64,000 nt of DNA from Anomaloglossus baeobatrachus (taxonomy: Eukaryota; Chordata; Amphibia; Anura; Aromobatidae): contig NC_134354.1 in assembly GCF_048569485.1 (NCBI RefSeq), positions 85,060,664-85,124,663 of the forward strand, written 5' to 3'. The notes under the pieces were generated by a model. It ran no database searches. It had not been told where the DNA came from and saw only the letters and a program-made list of their open reading frames with translations. Positions 22,544 through 32,252 of this stretch are shown in pieces. The first letter of the stretch is position 1. Each line of letters opens with the position of its first letter. The position numbers and the translations under genes are program-made.

Positions 22544-24655
22544 ATGCCCTCTAAGCCTTGCCTAGCCTGGACCTTTTTTGACATAGAAAAAGATCGCCCA
22601 AATCATGTGATATGTAAAATTTGTCGTGATTCTGTTAGTAGAGGGCAAAACCTCAGGAGTTTGACAACTTCTTCCATGAATCGTCACATGAATAAATATC
22701 ATATGTCCCAGTGGGAAGCTCACCGTGCTGCAATGCGGTCTAGCGGAGTGAACAATCCACCGCCTGGCCTTTCAAGTGCATCCGCGCGCTCTTCATCTTC
22801 TAGGACTGTGGGGACAGCTGTCACACCTGGTTTTCCACACACAACTTCCGCCACTGTAACCGCAACAGGCAGTTTGCTTGGTAGGCCATCATTTGGTTTG
22901 GAAGGGGAAACAAGTGCGTGTGTACAGCTCTCTCAGACATCGATAGCATCAACGATGGATGAAGACAACATCATGTCTACGCCTGCACTTTCCTCACAAA
23001 CCTGCATTTTTCCAGGGACACCCTACTCAACACCATCTACACACAGCAGCCAGATCTCTGTCCCTCAGATGTGGACAAATAAAAGGCCATTTCCTGCGAC
23101 CCATGACAAAGCTAAGAGGTTGACTTTATCCCTCTGTAAGCTCTTGGCTACGGAAATGCTGCCTTTCCGCCTGGTGGACACACAGGATTTTAGAGACCTT
23201 ATGTCTGTCGCTGTGCCCCAGTACCAGATGCCCAGTCGCCACTACTTCTCTAAGAAAGGTGTGCCTGCGCTACACCAGCATGTCGCACACAACATCACCG
23301 CTTCCTTGAGAAACTCTGTGTGTCAACGGGTGCATTTCACCACTGATTCTTGGACCAGTAAGGGACATTACATGTTGCTGACTGGGCACTGGGTAACTAT
23401 GGTGATAGATGGTGAAGGGTCTGCTGCACAAGTCTTGCCGTCCCCACGACTTGTGTGTCAATCCTCTGTCTGTCCAAGTTCCGCCACTGCTTCTGCCTCC
23501 TCCACCTCGTCTGGGTCCTCCACCTCCGCCCCAAGCCTGCCTGGTCAGGCCACCAGCATTCTAACTGCGCAGAAGGAATCACGCACCCCTCATTACTATG
23601 CTGGCAGCAGAGCACAACGGCATCAGGCGGTCTTTAGCTTGAAATGTCTTGGAAATAAGAGTCACACAGCGGCTGAGTTGTGGGCAGCTCTGGAGACTGA
23701 GTTTAATAAATGGTTGTCTCCACTCAACCTGCAGCCTGGTAAGGCCGTGTGCGACAATGCTGCAAACCTGGGTGCGGCCCTTCGCCTGGGCAAGGTGACA
23801 CACGTGCCTTGTATGGCTCACGTGTTGAACCTTGTTGTCCAGCAATTTTTAACACACTATCCTGGCTTAGATGGCCTTCTGAACAGGGCACGAAAACTGT
23901 CTGCTCACTTCCGCCGTTCAACCACCGCTTCTGAGCGACTTGCATCGCTCCAGAAGTCTTTCGGCCTGCCGGTTCATCGCCTGAAATGCGATGTGCCGAC
24001 ACGCTGGAATTTGACTCTCCACATGTTACAGCGACTGTGGCAGCACCGTCGAGCCCTGGTGCAATACGTCATGACGTATAGCCTGGGCCAACGAGATGCA
24101 GAGGTGGGGCAGATCACCCTGATGGAGTGGTCTCAAATCAAGGACCTATGCACCCTTTTGCACAGTTTCGACATGGTGACGAATATGTTTAGCGCTGACA
24201 ATGCCATTATCAGCATGACAATTCCAGTCATTTACATGCTGGAGCACACGCTAAACACTATTCGGAGTCAGGGGGTGGGACAACAGGAAGGGGAGGAACT
24301 ACAGGAGGATTCATATGCGCAAGACACAACAACATCACCAAGGTCCAGACGTTCATCATCACCAATACGGCAGGCATGGGACCATAGGGGACAGGGATCA
24401 ACAAGGGTGCATAGTAGCAGGCGAAATGTTGAGGAAGGTGCAGGAGAACATGAAGAAATGGAGGACGAACTGTCCATGGACATGGAAGACTCAGCGGATG
24501 AGGGAGACCTTGGTCAAATTTCTGTTGAAAGAGGTTGGGGGGATATGTCAGAGGAAGAAAGAACGGTTAGCACTTCTATGCCACAAACACAGCGTGGACT
24601 TGGTCCGCATGGCTGCGCAAGACACATGAGCGCCTTCTTGCTGCACTACCTCTAA
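22544..24655 (+). CDS. hAT transposase, main ORF (BED finger + RNase-H-like core)
   Basis: 703 codons. A BED-type zinc finger lies at residues ~8-55 (WTFFDIEKDRPNHVICKIC, then H-x(4)-H in NRHMNKYH). A low-complexity Ser/Thr linker follows. The RNase-H-like core begins near residue 265 with FTTDSWTSKGHYML, which carries the first catalytic Asp. The second acidic position lies in KAVCDNAANLGAALR, followed by the hAT-typical C-x(2)-H in VPCMAHVLNLVVQ. Downstream is an acidic insertion (EEMEDELSMDMEDSADEGD). The last ~35 residues before the stop no longer look like transposase; the C-terminal part continues in another frame at 24657. The protein cuts and joins the element at 8-bp targets. A host-domesticated ZBED-like gene is unlikely given the TIRs and TSD. 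Confidence 0.85.
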   Translation: MPSKPCLAWTFFDIEKDRPNHVICKICRDSVSRGQNLRSLTTSSMNRHMNKYHMSQWEAHRAAMRSSGVNNPPPGLSSASARSSSSRTVGTAVTPGFPHTTSATVTATGSLLGRPSFGLEGETSACVQLSQTSIASTMDEDNIMSTPALSSQTCIFPGTPYSTPSTHSSQISVPQMWTNKRPFPATHDKAKRLTLSLCKLLATEMLPFRLVDTQDFRDLMSVAVPQYQMPSRHYFSKKGVPALHQHVAHNITASLRNSVCQRVHFTTDSWTSKGHYMLLTGHWVTMVIDGEGSAAQVLPSPRLVCQSSVCPSSATASASSTSSGSSTSAPSLPGQATSILTAQKESRTPHYYAGSRAQRHQAVFSLKCLGNKSHTAAELWAALETEFNKWLSPLNLQPGKAVCDNAANLGAALRLGKVTHVPCMAHVLNLVVQQFLTHYPGLDGLLNRARKLSAHFRRSTTASERLASLQKSFGLPVHRLKCDVPTRWNLTLHMLQRLWQHRRALVQYVMTYSLGQRDAEVGQITLMEWSQIKDLCTLLHSFDMVTNMFSADNAIISMTIPVIYMLEHTLNTIRSQGVGQQEGEELQEDSYAQDTTTSPRSRRSSSPIRQAWDHRGQGSTRVHSSRRNVEEGAGEHEEMEDELSMDMEDSADEGDLGQISVERGWGDMSEEERTVSTSMPQTQRGLGPHGCARHMSAFLLHYL

Positions 24656-24656
24656 C

Positions 24657-25325
24657 ATGACCAAAATTAGAAGTGATGATGACTACTGGCTTGCCACACT
24701 ATTAGATCCTCGGTACAAGTCCAAATTTTGTGACATAATTCCAGCCATAGAAAGGGACGCACGTATGCAGGAGCATCAGCAGAAGCTGTTACTCGATCTT
24801 AGCTCGGCTTTTCCACCAAACAACCGTGGTGCAGGGAGTGAATCTCCCTGTTGTAACTTGACAAACATGGGACGGTCTCGTCATCTTCAACAGTCTACCC
24901 GTACCAGTAGCACCGTATCTGGTGCTGGTAACAGCAATTTTATTGAATCTTTTCATAATTTTTTTAGACCATCCTTTGCAAGGCCACCAGAGACAAGTCT
25001 GACACATAGTCAACGGCTGGAGAGGATGATACAGGAGTATCTCCAAATGAACATCGATGCCATGACTTTGCAAATGGAGCCTTGCTCATTTTGGGCTTCA
25101 AATCTTGAAAAATGGCCAGAGCTCTCCACTTATGCCTTGGAGATTTTGTCGTGTCCAGCTGCCAGCGTTGTCTCTGAACGTGTCTTCAGTGCTGCTGGGT
25201 GTGTGCTGACAGATAAGCGCACGCGTCTGTCCAGTGACAATGTGGACAGACTAACGTTCATCAAAATGAACAAGTCATGGATCCACAAGGAATTTACTAC
25301 CCCTGTGTCATCCTGGGGAAAGTAA
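24657..25325 (+). CDS. hAT transposase, C-terminal piece with dimerisation domain
   Basis: 222 codons in the +1 frame relative to the main ORF. It begins DDDYWLATLLDPRYKSKF, a standard hAT phrase, and ends with the hATC dimerisation domain: FWASNLEKWPELSTYALEIL, CPAASVVSERVFSAAG (the Glu here is the third catalytic acid) and DKRTRLSSDNVDRLTFIKMN. The frame change relative to 22544-24655 means a frameshift or, less likely, an intron lies near 24600-24660. The last codons and stop are also the first copy of the 235-bp tandem array. Confidence 0.85.
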   Translation: MTKIRSDDDYWLATLLDPRYKSKFCDIIPAIERDARMQEHQQKLLLDLSSAFPPNNRGAGSESPCCNLTNMGRSRHLQQSTRTSSTVSGAGNSNFIESFHNFFRPSFARPPETSLTHSQRLERMIQEYLQMNIDAMTLQMEPCSFWASNLEKWPELSTYALEILSCPAASVVSERVFSAAGCVLTDKRTRLSSDNVDRLTFIKMNKSWIHKEFTTPVSSWGK

Positions 25326-26166
25326 ATGCTTGTGGATTTTGAATGTGCTTGATGCAAATCTAGCTGTGAAGTGTACAACTGGGGCACAAGTGCTGCCACT
25401 GAAGGGGTGGGTGTTGTGTGTGGCCCAATTTTTGGAAAAAAGGGAGACTCCGCTTGGAGTAACCCTTGCTTACAGTGTTTTTAAAAATAATCCAAGGTGA
25501 ACAGAGCTGGGGTCAGGAAAGACTTAGATACCTACCCCGGTGTCATCCTGGGGACGGTTAAGTATGGCGTATTTTTGAATGTGCTTGATGCAATCTAGCT
25601 GTAAAGTGTACAACTGGGGCACAAGTGCTGCCACTGAAGGGGTGGGGGTGTGTGTGGCCCAATTTTTGGAAAAAAGGGAGACTCCGCTTGGAGTAACCCT
25701 TGCTTACATTGTTTTTAAAAATGATCCAAGATGAACAGAGCTGGGATCAGGAAAGACTTAGCTACCTATCCCGGTGTCATCCTGGGGGCGGTTAAGTATG
25801 GCGTATTTTTGAATGTGCTTGATGCAAATCTAGCTGTAAAGTGTACAACTGGAGCACAAGTGCTGCCACTGAAGGGGTGGGTGTGTGTGTGGCCCAATTT
25901 TTGGAAAAAAGGGAGACTCCGCTTGGAGTAACCCTTGCTTACAGTGTTTTTAAAAATGATCTAAGATGAACAGAGCTGAGATCAGGAAAGACTTAGCTAC
26001 CTACCCCGGTGTCATCTTGGGGACGGTTAAGGATGGCGTATTTTTGAATGTGCTTGATGCAAATCTAGCTGTGAAGTGTACAACTGGGGCACAAGTGCTG
26101 CCACTGAAGGGGTGGGTGTGTGTGTGGCCCAATTTTTGGAAAAAAGGGAGACTCCGCTTGGAGTAA
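25290..26166. repeat. 235-bp tandem array, nearly 4 copies, starting in transposase 3' end
   Basis: GTGCTGCCACTGAAGGGGTG recurs at 25390, 25625, 25860 and 26095, a 235-bp period. Each unit begins with sequence derived from the end of the coding region (GTGTCATCCTGGGGA). The fourth unit stops at the GGAGTAA phrase, where it joins unrelated 3' sequence. Two 66-codon ORFs at 25731 and 25966 are just copies of the repeat. Confidence 0.95.
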
Positions 26167-26537
26167 TTTTGCGGTGTTTTACATGATTTTAGAAGGGCAT
26201 GCCACGCCTATATCTGTGTCTCCTCCTCTTTTTCCTTGTCCAGCTCTTTTGTTTTCGCATGAGTATATGTCCTTGTCACTTTCCCATGTGTTTGTGTTGT
26301 GTTGTGAGTTGTTTATCACCTTTTGAACACCTTTGAGGGTGTTTTCTAGGTGTTTTATGTGTTTTTGATTGCCTCCCATTGCCCATTGTTTCCTATGTGG
26401 TTCGAGTGGTTCGCTGAACCGGTTCGCCGAACTGAACTCGAACGAGACCTCTGTTCGGTGAACCAAACTCGAGCCGAACCACGACCGGTTCGCTCATCTC
26501 TACAGGGGAAGATACACTACAATTGAACCGATCCAGA

Positions 26538-27502
26538 TATATTAGCTAATATGAAAAAAAAAAAAACAGAAAAAAAAAACAAAAAACTGAGCTGTGACAA
26601 ATGTTCAATAAACATGCAACATTACAAGCATGTGAATTGCAGCCTCAAGACTAGAAAAAAACCAAGGAGAAAATTGTGGAAAAAAATACCCTGACTATAA
26701 ATAAATAAATTGCAAGTGCTTAATAAACAGGGTACTTAGTATATACATTTTTGCAAAAAGGTAAGAAGCTGTCTCACCTCGTCACGGTGTACCCATCTGA
26801 GACAGTCCCTAACCTACTAAAGTTAAAAACATATTCTGTACCTGACTAGTGTCATGTCAAAACTTCAATATGGATGGTAAAGTGGTTAGCTGGGTCCCAG
26901 ATTAAATACACAGCAAAAAGTGAGAAGCAGGTAATTGTTCAGCCTCAGTATCAGGAGGGCTGCACCCCCAACTTGCATTAAAGCAAGATAACAGACAAAA
27001 AAAAAAAAATAAGTAAAAAAAGTATATTTTTTTCTACAATTTTCTCCTTGGTTTTTTTTTAGTCTTGAGGCTGCAATTCACATGCTTGTAATGTTGCATG
27101 TTTATTGAACATTTGTCACAGCTCAGTTTTTTGTTTTTTTTTTGTCTGTTATCTTGCTTTAATGCAAGTTGGGGGTGCAGCCCTCCTGATACTGAGGCTG
27201 AACAATTACCTGCTTCTCACTTTTTGCTGTGTATTTAATCTGGGACCCAGCTAACCACTTTACCATCTATATTGAAGTTTTGACATGACACTAGTCAGGT
27301 ACAGAATATGTTTTTAACTTTAGTAGGTTAGGGACTGTCTCAGATGGGTACACCGTGACGAGGTGAGACAGCTTCTTACCTTTTTGCAAAAATGTATATA
27401 CTAAGTACCCTGTTTATTAAGCACTTGCAATTTATTTATTTATAGTCAGGGTATTTTTTTCTACAATTTTCTCCTTGGTTTTTTTTATATTAGCTAATAT
27501 GA
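26538..27502. repeat. Inverted, tandemly organised repeat bounded by a 17-bp direct repeat
   Basis: The 17-bp sequence TATATTAGCTAATATGA occurs at 26538-26554 and again at 27486-27502. Between them the order of blocks is D' C' B | C D B' C: block D' (GAGCTGTGACAAATGTTC...) at about 26586-26655, C' (CCAAGGAGAAAATTGTGG) at about 26662-26680, B (TACCCTGACTATAAATAAAT to GCAAGATAACAGAC) at about 26688-26997, then C and D inverted at 27036-27125, B' at 27142-27452 and C again at 27461-27480. This equals one run of a ~460-bp tandem unit joined head to head with an inverted run. No coding sequence. Confidence 0.8.
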
Positions 27503-27956
27503 TAGCGCAGGATTAAACTTTACACTTCAAACACTACAGCGTCAGTATGTGCATAAAACACATTATCAGAATACAGAAATTCCTATTCATACTGCTATAT
27601 TAGTTGTATGGAACAGTCAGGGGACCTGGCAGGTTTTCTTTAAAATTTTAATGAGGTTGCCCTCTTTACCTTCTTTTCTCCATGGTATACAAATCATGTT
27701 TTTTAAATACTTTATTAACTAGATCTTTCAGACCTAATCAGGATGGTGTACTTACTTTGATCATCCATATCAGAATGGCTGTATAATTCTGTAATTAAAA
27801 TGAGTATATTGTGAGTCCAGCTTAAGAATGAGAGACTGCACAAGTTTTAAGTGTATTTAGTCTTCTTCAATCTGCAGCTTGTACTGAGTGGTATGAGATC
27901 TCAGCAAAAAGGTAAGACACTGAGGAACTACCAGTCTGGCAAGATGGGCCTGAATT
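27503..27956. other. No gene recognised
   Basis: AT-rich intron sequence if the candidate first exon is right. No exon, RNA gene or element boundary is seen. Confidence 0.4.
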
Positions 27957-28423
27957 AAAAGGGGTTGTCCTCTACTTGGAAATCTCGTCATATTCCATGG
28001 TTGCCACTGTTAAAATCAAAAAGCCTATGTTTGTTTCCTGTGACGGTGCCGTTCCAGCATCACCTCCCGTACCAGCATTATCGGAACTCATTCTCACGGG
28101 GCTCCCATGAAGTTATGTTATGCGAGCCCCATGCCCACTTAGCACCGACTTCTCTCTCTCTGACTTTGGATGTCTAAGTAACAGGAAGTAATCAGCAACT
28201 GCACCACTCATTTCCTGTTGAGTATTAGTGTGAATGCGGGAAGAGAGAAGCAAGCACTTAGTGGGATCGAGGCTCATATGACATAACTTCATGGGATCCC
28301 CAAGAGAACAAGTGCTGACACAGGAACTGCAATGGCACCTGAGGCAAGTATAAGCTTTTTTATTTTAACAGGAGCAAACATGAGGAATGAGAAGGTGTTA
28401 TCCAAGTGGTAGACAACCCCTTT
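27957..28423. mobile_element. MITE with AAAGGGGTTGTC ends
   Basis: The left end AAAAGGGGTTGTCCTCTACT and, inverted, the right end AAAGGGGTTGTCTACCACTT pair over about 23 bp. The left flank reads TTAA and the right TTTA, so a TTAA-type target is possible but unproven. The inside is hairpin-rich around the GACATAACTTCATGGG phrase. It lies 170 bp before exon 2. Confidence 0.55.
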
Positions 28424-28594
28424 AGACTTTCAAAAAGGATTATAGAGCCAGTCTGACATTGATTTGCAGAGTAAAAGTACACCTAACTAATCAGATATCT
28501 ATTACACATTGTATATAGTATGTATTTTCAAATCAGGTGTCATTCTCCTGCCAATTCCAGAAGACTTTATTCTTGTGTTTCTATTGTTTCCTAG

Positions 28595-28758
28595 TTGATG
28601 AGAAGCAGCAGTTTCACCAGAAGCTTTGTGGGTATGAAGATCATGCGCTGAGGATGATATATGAATATTTCCGGGATGATCTAATTTCCATTGTGGAGAA
28701 CTTGAACACTCAATTACTTCTGGTTGAACTGCACTCCCAAAATATTCCTGATGTGGAG
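28595..28758 (+). CDS. NLR exon 2: first part of CARD-like domain
   Basis: The exon is 164 bp, with acceptor TTTCCTAG before 28595 and donor GTAAGA at 28759. It reads VDEKQQFHQKL, then an amphipathic stretch including YFRDDLISIVENLNTQLLLV and ending IPDVE. It ends in phase 0. Together with exon 3 the spacing of hydrophobic residues fits helices 1-2 of a CARD-type death-fold: a D-L-I pattern followed by LL and a short turn. CARDs mediate homotypic binding to adaptors or caspases. The death-fold assignment is from pattern only; a DAPIN/PYD or another helical N-terminus is a weaker alternative. A dispersed LTR-like repeat begins only 50 bp after the donor. Confidence 0.7.
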
Positions 28759-28808
28759 GTAAGAGGACACGGACTGCCAGTGTTGTATACAGGTTTCCCG
28801 TGTTTTAT

Positions 28809-29434
28809 TGTCACGCCAGTGACTAAGAAGTGACAGGATGAGGACTCCTAAGTTTGCCCTCAGACTAGGTACACCCTGAGCTGACCCTCAACCCAGAGGT
28901 ACACTTGATGGTAGTGAGGTCTGAGCCACCAGTGTATCCCTGTCTCCTGTTCAGGCCCTGGTGTATCTCTCACTACACAAGGGACGGATCGGAAAAGTAG
29001 TCACAACTCCACAACGGACACACAAAATGAGGGGTGCAACCAAACTAAAGCACACCACTACCAAACACACAGGCAAGGACACAAACAGTACTAAGGGGAA
29101 AAATAAAGAAAGGGAGAAAGTTACAAATGACTGAGTAACTTTCACACAAAATACAACAGACAGCAGCTCTAACACATCCTTCACGCTTCTGGACTAGCTC
29201 CAGAATTAATTCTGAATAACCGGCACACTCTGTTGGAAGCAGGACGTATTTATTCAGATTGGGAGTGGTTATCAGCGGATACACCAGAGCAGAGGTAATG
29301 AGCTTGCTGCCGTCAACGAAAAGTTACATTAACCCCATGCATGCCAAAGATAAAAAACACATTTAGTGTGTAGAGTCTCAGATGGTAATAAGACTCTGCG
29401 TCTGAACCTGTCAAAGAGAGAGATGACCATGACA
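28809..29434. mobile_element. LTR-like fossil, 626 bp
   Basis: Starts TGTCACGCCAGTGAC and ends GACCATGACA. The flanks TTTAT and GTTAT match at four of five positions. No internal region. The start resembles other TGTCACG LTRs in the window. It sits 50 bp after the exon-2 donor. Confidence 0.4.
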
Positions 29435-30030
29435 GTTATACTGACAGTTTACTCCATTCCATCGTCCCGCTGTCTCAAACTGGCTATACTTTAATTCTAC
29501 TTCATGCTACAGAGTGAAAAGTGGAACAATTTCCAGTGTAATGGAAGACAGCAGCTTATAGTTATAGGCAATCTGTCATTTGATTCATGGATACCCTGGA
29601 GACGACACTAGTCTGGTTCCCTAGCTAGCTTTTGCCAGCGCTGCTGCAGGCAATTGACCGGTCTCTCCCATAGTTTTTCCATAGATAGAGACCTGTCAAT
29701 CACCTGCAGCAGCCTTGGGAAAAGCCAGCAGGGAGCGTCATGGACTAGGCTCGACTTCAAGTATAGTCCCCAGGCGGGTCTTTAAAGTATATCTTCTCTG
29801 AAATACTGCTGCATTTACCTGTCTGCAATCATGCCCATGGTTTGGGCACTGTGAATAAGCGGACGGGTTCCCTTTAATGGAGATCTCCCTGAAAGTTTAT
29901 AATCCAGTATGTATTTGCCCCACATGCATCGGGGTCATAATATCTTCGGAAATAATTTGATTGTTATTTGTGGATATGGGAATTTATCTCTGTATTTTGA
30001 TCCTCATATATTATTTTTCCTTTGCTCTAG
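29435..30030. other. Intron 2 remainder, no gene recognised
   Basis: Contains a hairpin-like dispersed repeat around 29570-29880 (GCTGCTGCAGGCAATTGACC versus GTCAATCACCTGCAGCAGCC). No exon besides the one that begins at 30031. Confidence 0.4.
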
Positions 30031-30202
30031 AAATACAAGAGCCTAGAAAATGATGTAAAAGCCCTGGCCCGGACATTAGTCGAGGATATTTTTCTGAGAG
30101 GAAGAGAAGCCGTGATAGGATTGTGGATCAGTCTTTTTGCCTTACGGAGCAGTCATGATCTCCCAACACTGGACGCTGTCCTAGATGAACTGTGTCAGAC
30201 AG
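30031..30202 (+). CDS. NLR exon 3: second part of CARD-like domain
   Basis: The exon is 172 bp, with acceptor TTTGCTCTAG and donor GTAATA at 30203. It continues directly from exon 2 in phase 0 with KYKSLENDVKALARTLVEDI, then a GREAVIGLW motif, an SLFALRSSHDLP stretch and LDAVLDELCQTG. The sequence LARTLVEDI, then RGREA, then L-x(5)-DLPTL-x(3)-L matches the usual end of a CARD (helices 3-6: a leucine/aspartate-rich helix, a Gly-containing turn, then an aromatic helix). The exon ends in phase 1. Twenty-two bases after the donor an LTR of the 4-bp-TSD family (30225-31372) is inserted, so this exon boundary survived a very close insertion. Confidence 0.75.
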
Positions 30203-30224
30203 GTAATATTGTGTGAGATGTGTC

Positions 30225-31372
30225 TGTGGCGCCCTGGACAAGCCAGATCGTGACAGGTACTACACCAACACACCCCACTCCCCGGCTAGGCACACCTAGG
30301 TCAAACACAAATCCTTGTTGCCTTCCTCCAGGGGCTGATGTCCACACCAGGGGGTGGGTCAGGCAGTTGGTCCCGCTCACCAAGGAGTTCACAGTCCTGG
30401 AGGCGGGAAAAGGATTCAGATTAAGTTGAAGTGGTAGTAGAGGAGTCTGACCGTGTCCGGGTGCGTGGCCCGGGCACATACAGCAAGGTTGGCGGACGGT
30501 GGTGACCGTCTGCAGGAGAGGCTGATTGAAGTGAACCGTAAGGACCGAGGACGGGCGGTGGCCCGCCGGTACCGGATCGGGGAGTGAAGAGAAGCCAGCA
30601 CCATTCGGCAGGGCCTACGGACCCCGACCAGGCTAGGGGTCGCCGTAAAACCGGTCAAATCCGTTAGCGAAGGGAACCTCCGGGGTTTCCCAGCAGCCAA
30701 GACCCGATTGAAGGCAACAGCTCACACCGTAAAGGGAAACACAGTCACCGCCAAGGCTACAGTTCCCAGGGCCAGAGCCTGCGGGCAAAAGGGGCTCCCT
30801 CAGCATCCATCCAAGCTGGGGAGCGGGTTACCGGTGGGAAGCCATTTGAACCGTAAACACAACACAGGTGCAGGGAAAGGCAGTCACCATCAACCTACCG
30901 GGAGGAGAACCACCGCAGCCGTCTGTGGGACCCGTCCATCCAGCCGTTTGTTTGACCAGAGACTCTGTGTGGATTACTGGCTGAGTGAGTACCACCGTGC
31001 CGTGCGGCACAGCGCTGCCCCCACGACCCTGCACCTCACCAGGCCCCGTAACCCGCCTGTCATCCCTAAAACCCTCACCGGGGCCCCGGGACAACCAACC
31101 CCCTACCCACGGAGGGGAGAACCAACATCCAAGCTGCTCCCTGTCATCGCTCCCGGGATACCCGTTCAGACAGCGGTGGTGTCACAACTTCACCACAGCC
31201 GTGGGTGGCGTCACGGACAATATCCCCAAACCACACACCAACCCCCCTTCCACTCACGGGCGAGGAACGCCGCTCAAGTCCCCGGGATCCGGCCCACCGC
31301 TCGAGCCACCACCGAGCAGCAGCCGGACCCGAGCAGTGGGTGAGCGCAGCGTCCCCTCCTCCACCCACGACA
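30225..31372 (+). mobile_element. Solo LTR fossil of the 4-bp-TSD family, 1148 bp, TSD TGTC
   Basis: Starts TGTGGCGCCCTGG and ends CACCCACGACA, flanked by TGTC at 30221-30224 and 31373-31376. It carries the family block GTGGGTGGCGTCACGG. The 211-codon ORF at 30708-31343 is Pro/Thr/Arg-rich and has no domain; I treat it as chance. The element lies 22 bp after the exon-3 donor. Confidence 0.7.
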
Positions 31373-31563
31373 TGTCAGTCATGATATAGGGGTTTTCATA
31401 ACTTACATGGACTACAATAATATAAGTCTTCCTGCCTGATCAGTCATCAGTGTATGTACACAGGGTCTTTCTACTGGGATTGGAAGGATGGAGAAAAAAG
31501 CAACAAAACAGATGTACTTTGTGACCAATGCACCAACTTCTAGTGGTTGAAAGATGAATATAA

Positions 31564-31921
31564 GGGTACGTGCGCACAATCAGGACCCGCTGCATCCTCG
31601 ACGCGGCTGGTCCTGACCTGCAGGGCCGCGAGTCTCCTCTGCAGGAAAACGAAGTTGCTCGTGCTCACAATCTGGACTCGGGCAGGTGCGGTCTCTCGCT
31701 GTGTTCTCCCTGCGGAGAACACTTGCATCTCTGCAGCAAAGAATTGACATGCTGTGGCTCAGGAAGCCACACAGCAGGTCAGTTTTCACTGCTGGAAAAA
31801 CTGGGCATGGGTTTCTACAAATACCATCCACTGTGCTTGTATTGTACAATGCCGCTTTTTGGATGCAGCTGAAACATGCTGCATCCAAAACGCTGTGAAT
31901 CCTGATCATGGATATGCACCC
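31564..31921. mobile_element. Harbinger-like MITE, 358 bp
   Basis: The left end GGGTACGTGCGCACAATCAG and, inverted, the right end GGGTGCATATCCATGATCAG pair, flanked by TAA and TTA. Interior with short inverted repeats and no transposase. Confidence 0.5.
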
Positions 31922-32027
31922 TTATATTTAAAGTGGATCACTGACCAACATTCTACTTTTCCCCTGATGCACTGGAATTACCGCTTTGCCAGTGGCAGTC
32001 ATTGAGGTCTAGATTAATTGGGAGTAA

Positions 32028-32249
32028 GGGCCGTTTCACAAATCCGGCTTTTCGCCGGTTTGCCGGATTCGGCGCACGCCAGTACAGTGTATACAGTACA
32101 ATGGCAATGACGCAACTTCCGGGTCATATGCTCCGGTCACATGACAGCATGTGACTGGCGCTTGTCGCGCTGCCATTGTACTGTACACAGTGTACTGGCA
32201 TGCGCCGGATCAGGCAAACCGGCGAAAAGCCGGATGTGTGAAACCGGCC
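32028..32249. mobile_element. Harbinger-like MITE, 222 bp, TSD TAA
   Basis: TIRs of about 37 bp: GGGCCGTTTCACAAATCCGG on the left, inverted GGCCGGTTTCACACATCCGG on the right, both continuing into CTTTTCGCCGGTTTGCC. TAA flanks at 32025-32027 and 32250-32252. The whole element can fold into one long hairpin. Confidence 0.7.
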
Positions 32250-32252
32250 TAA

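Larger units (their letters stand above)
19987..26502 (+). mobile_element. hAT DNA transposon, 6.5 kb, with transposase and TIRs
   Basis: The left end reads TAGAGTTGAGCGCGGTTCG and the right end, inverted, TAGAGATGAGCGAACCGG. The flanking 8-bp duplications are CAGGGAAA (19979-19986) and CAGGGGAA (26503-26510), one mismatch, as hAT elements make. Inside lie a 133-bp tandem array, an upstream acidic ORF region, the BED-finger transposase and a 235-bp tandem array. Subterminal sequence is rich in GGTTCG/CGAACC motifs, which in hAT elements can be transposase-binding repeats (inference). The transposase frame is interrupted, so this copy is probably not self-mobile. It sits in the first long intron of the NLR gene if the candidate first exon is right. 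Confidence 0.9.

Noticed and set aside
22544-25325. A domesticated ZBED-type host gene
   Set aside because: TIRs, an 8-bp target duplication and a frame change show it is a transposon copy and not a preserved host gene.
30708-31343. A 211-codon gene in the NLR intron
   Set aside because: The peptide is Pro/Thr/Arg-rich with no domain, lies wholly inside a GC-rich LTR, and overlapping frames on the other strand are equally long.
32028-32249. A microRNA precursor hairpin
   Set aside because: The hairpin consists of paired MITE TIRs with a TAA target duplication; there is no sign of a conserved mature miRNA.
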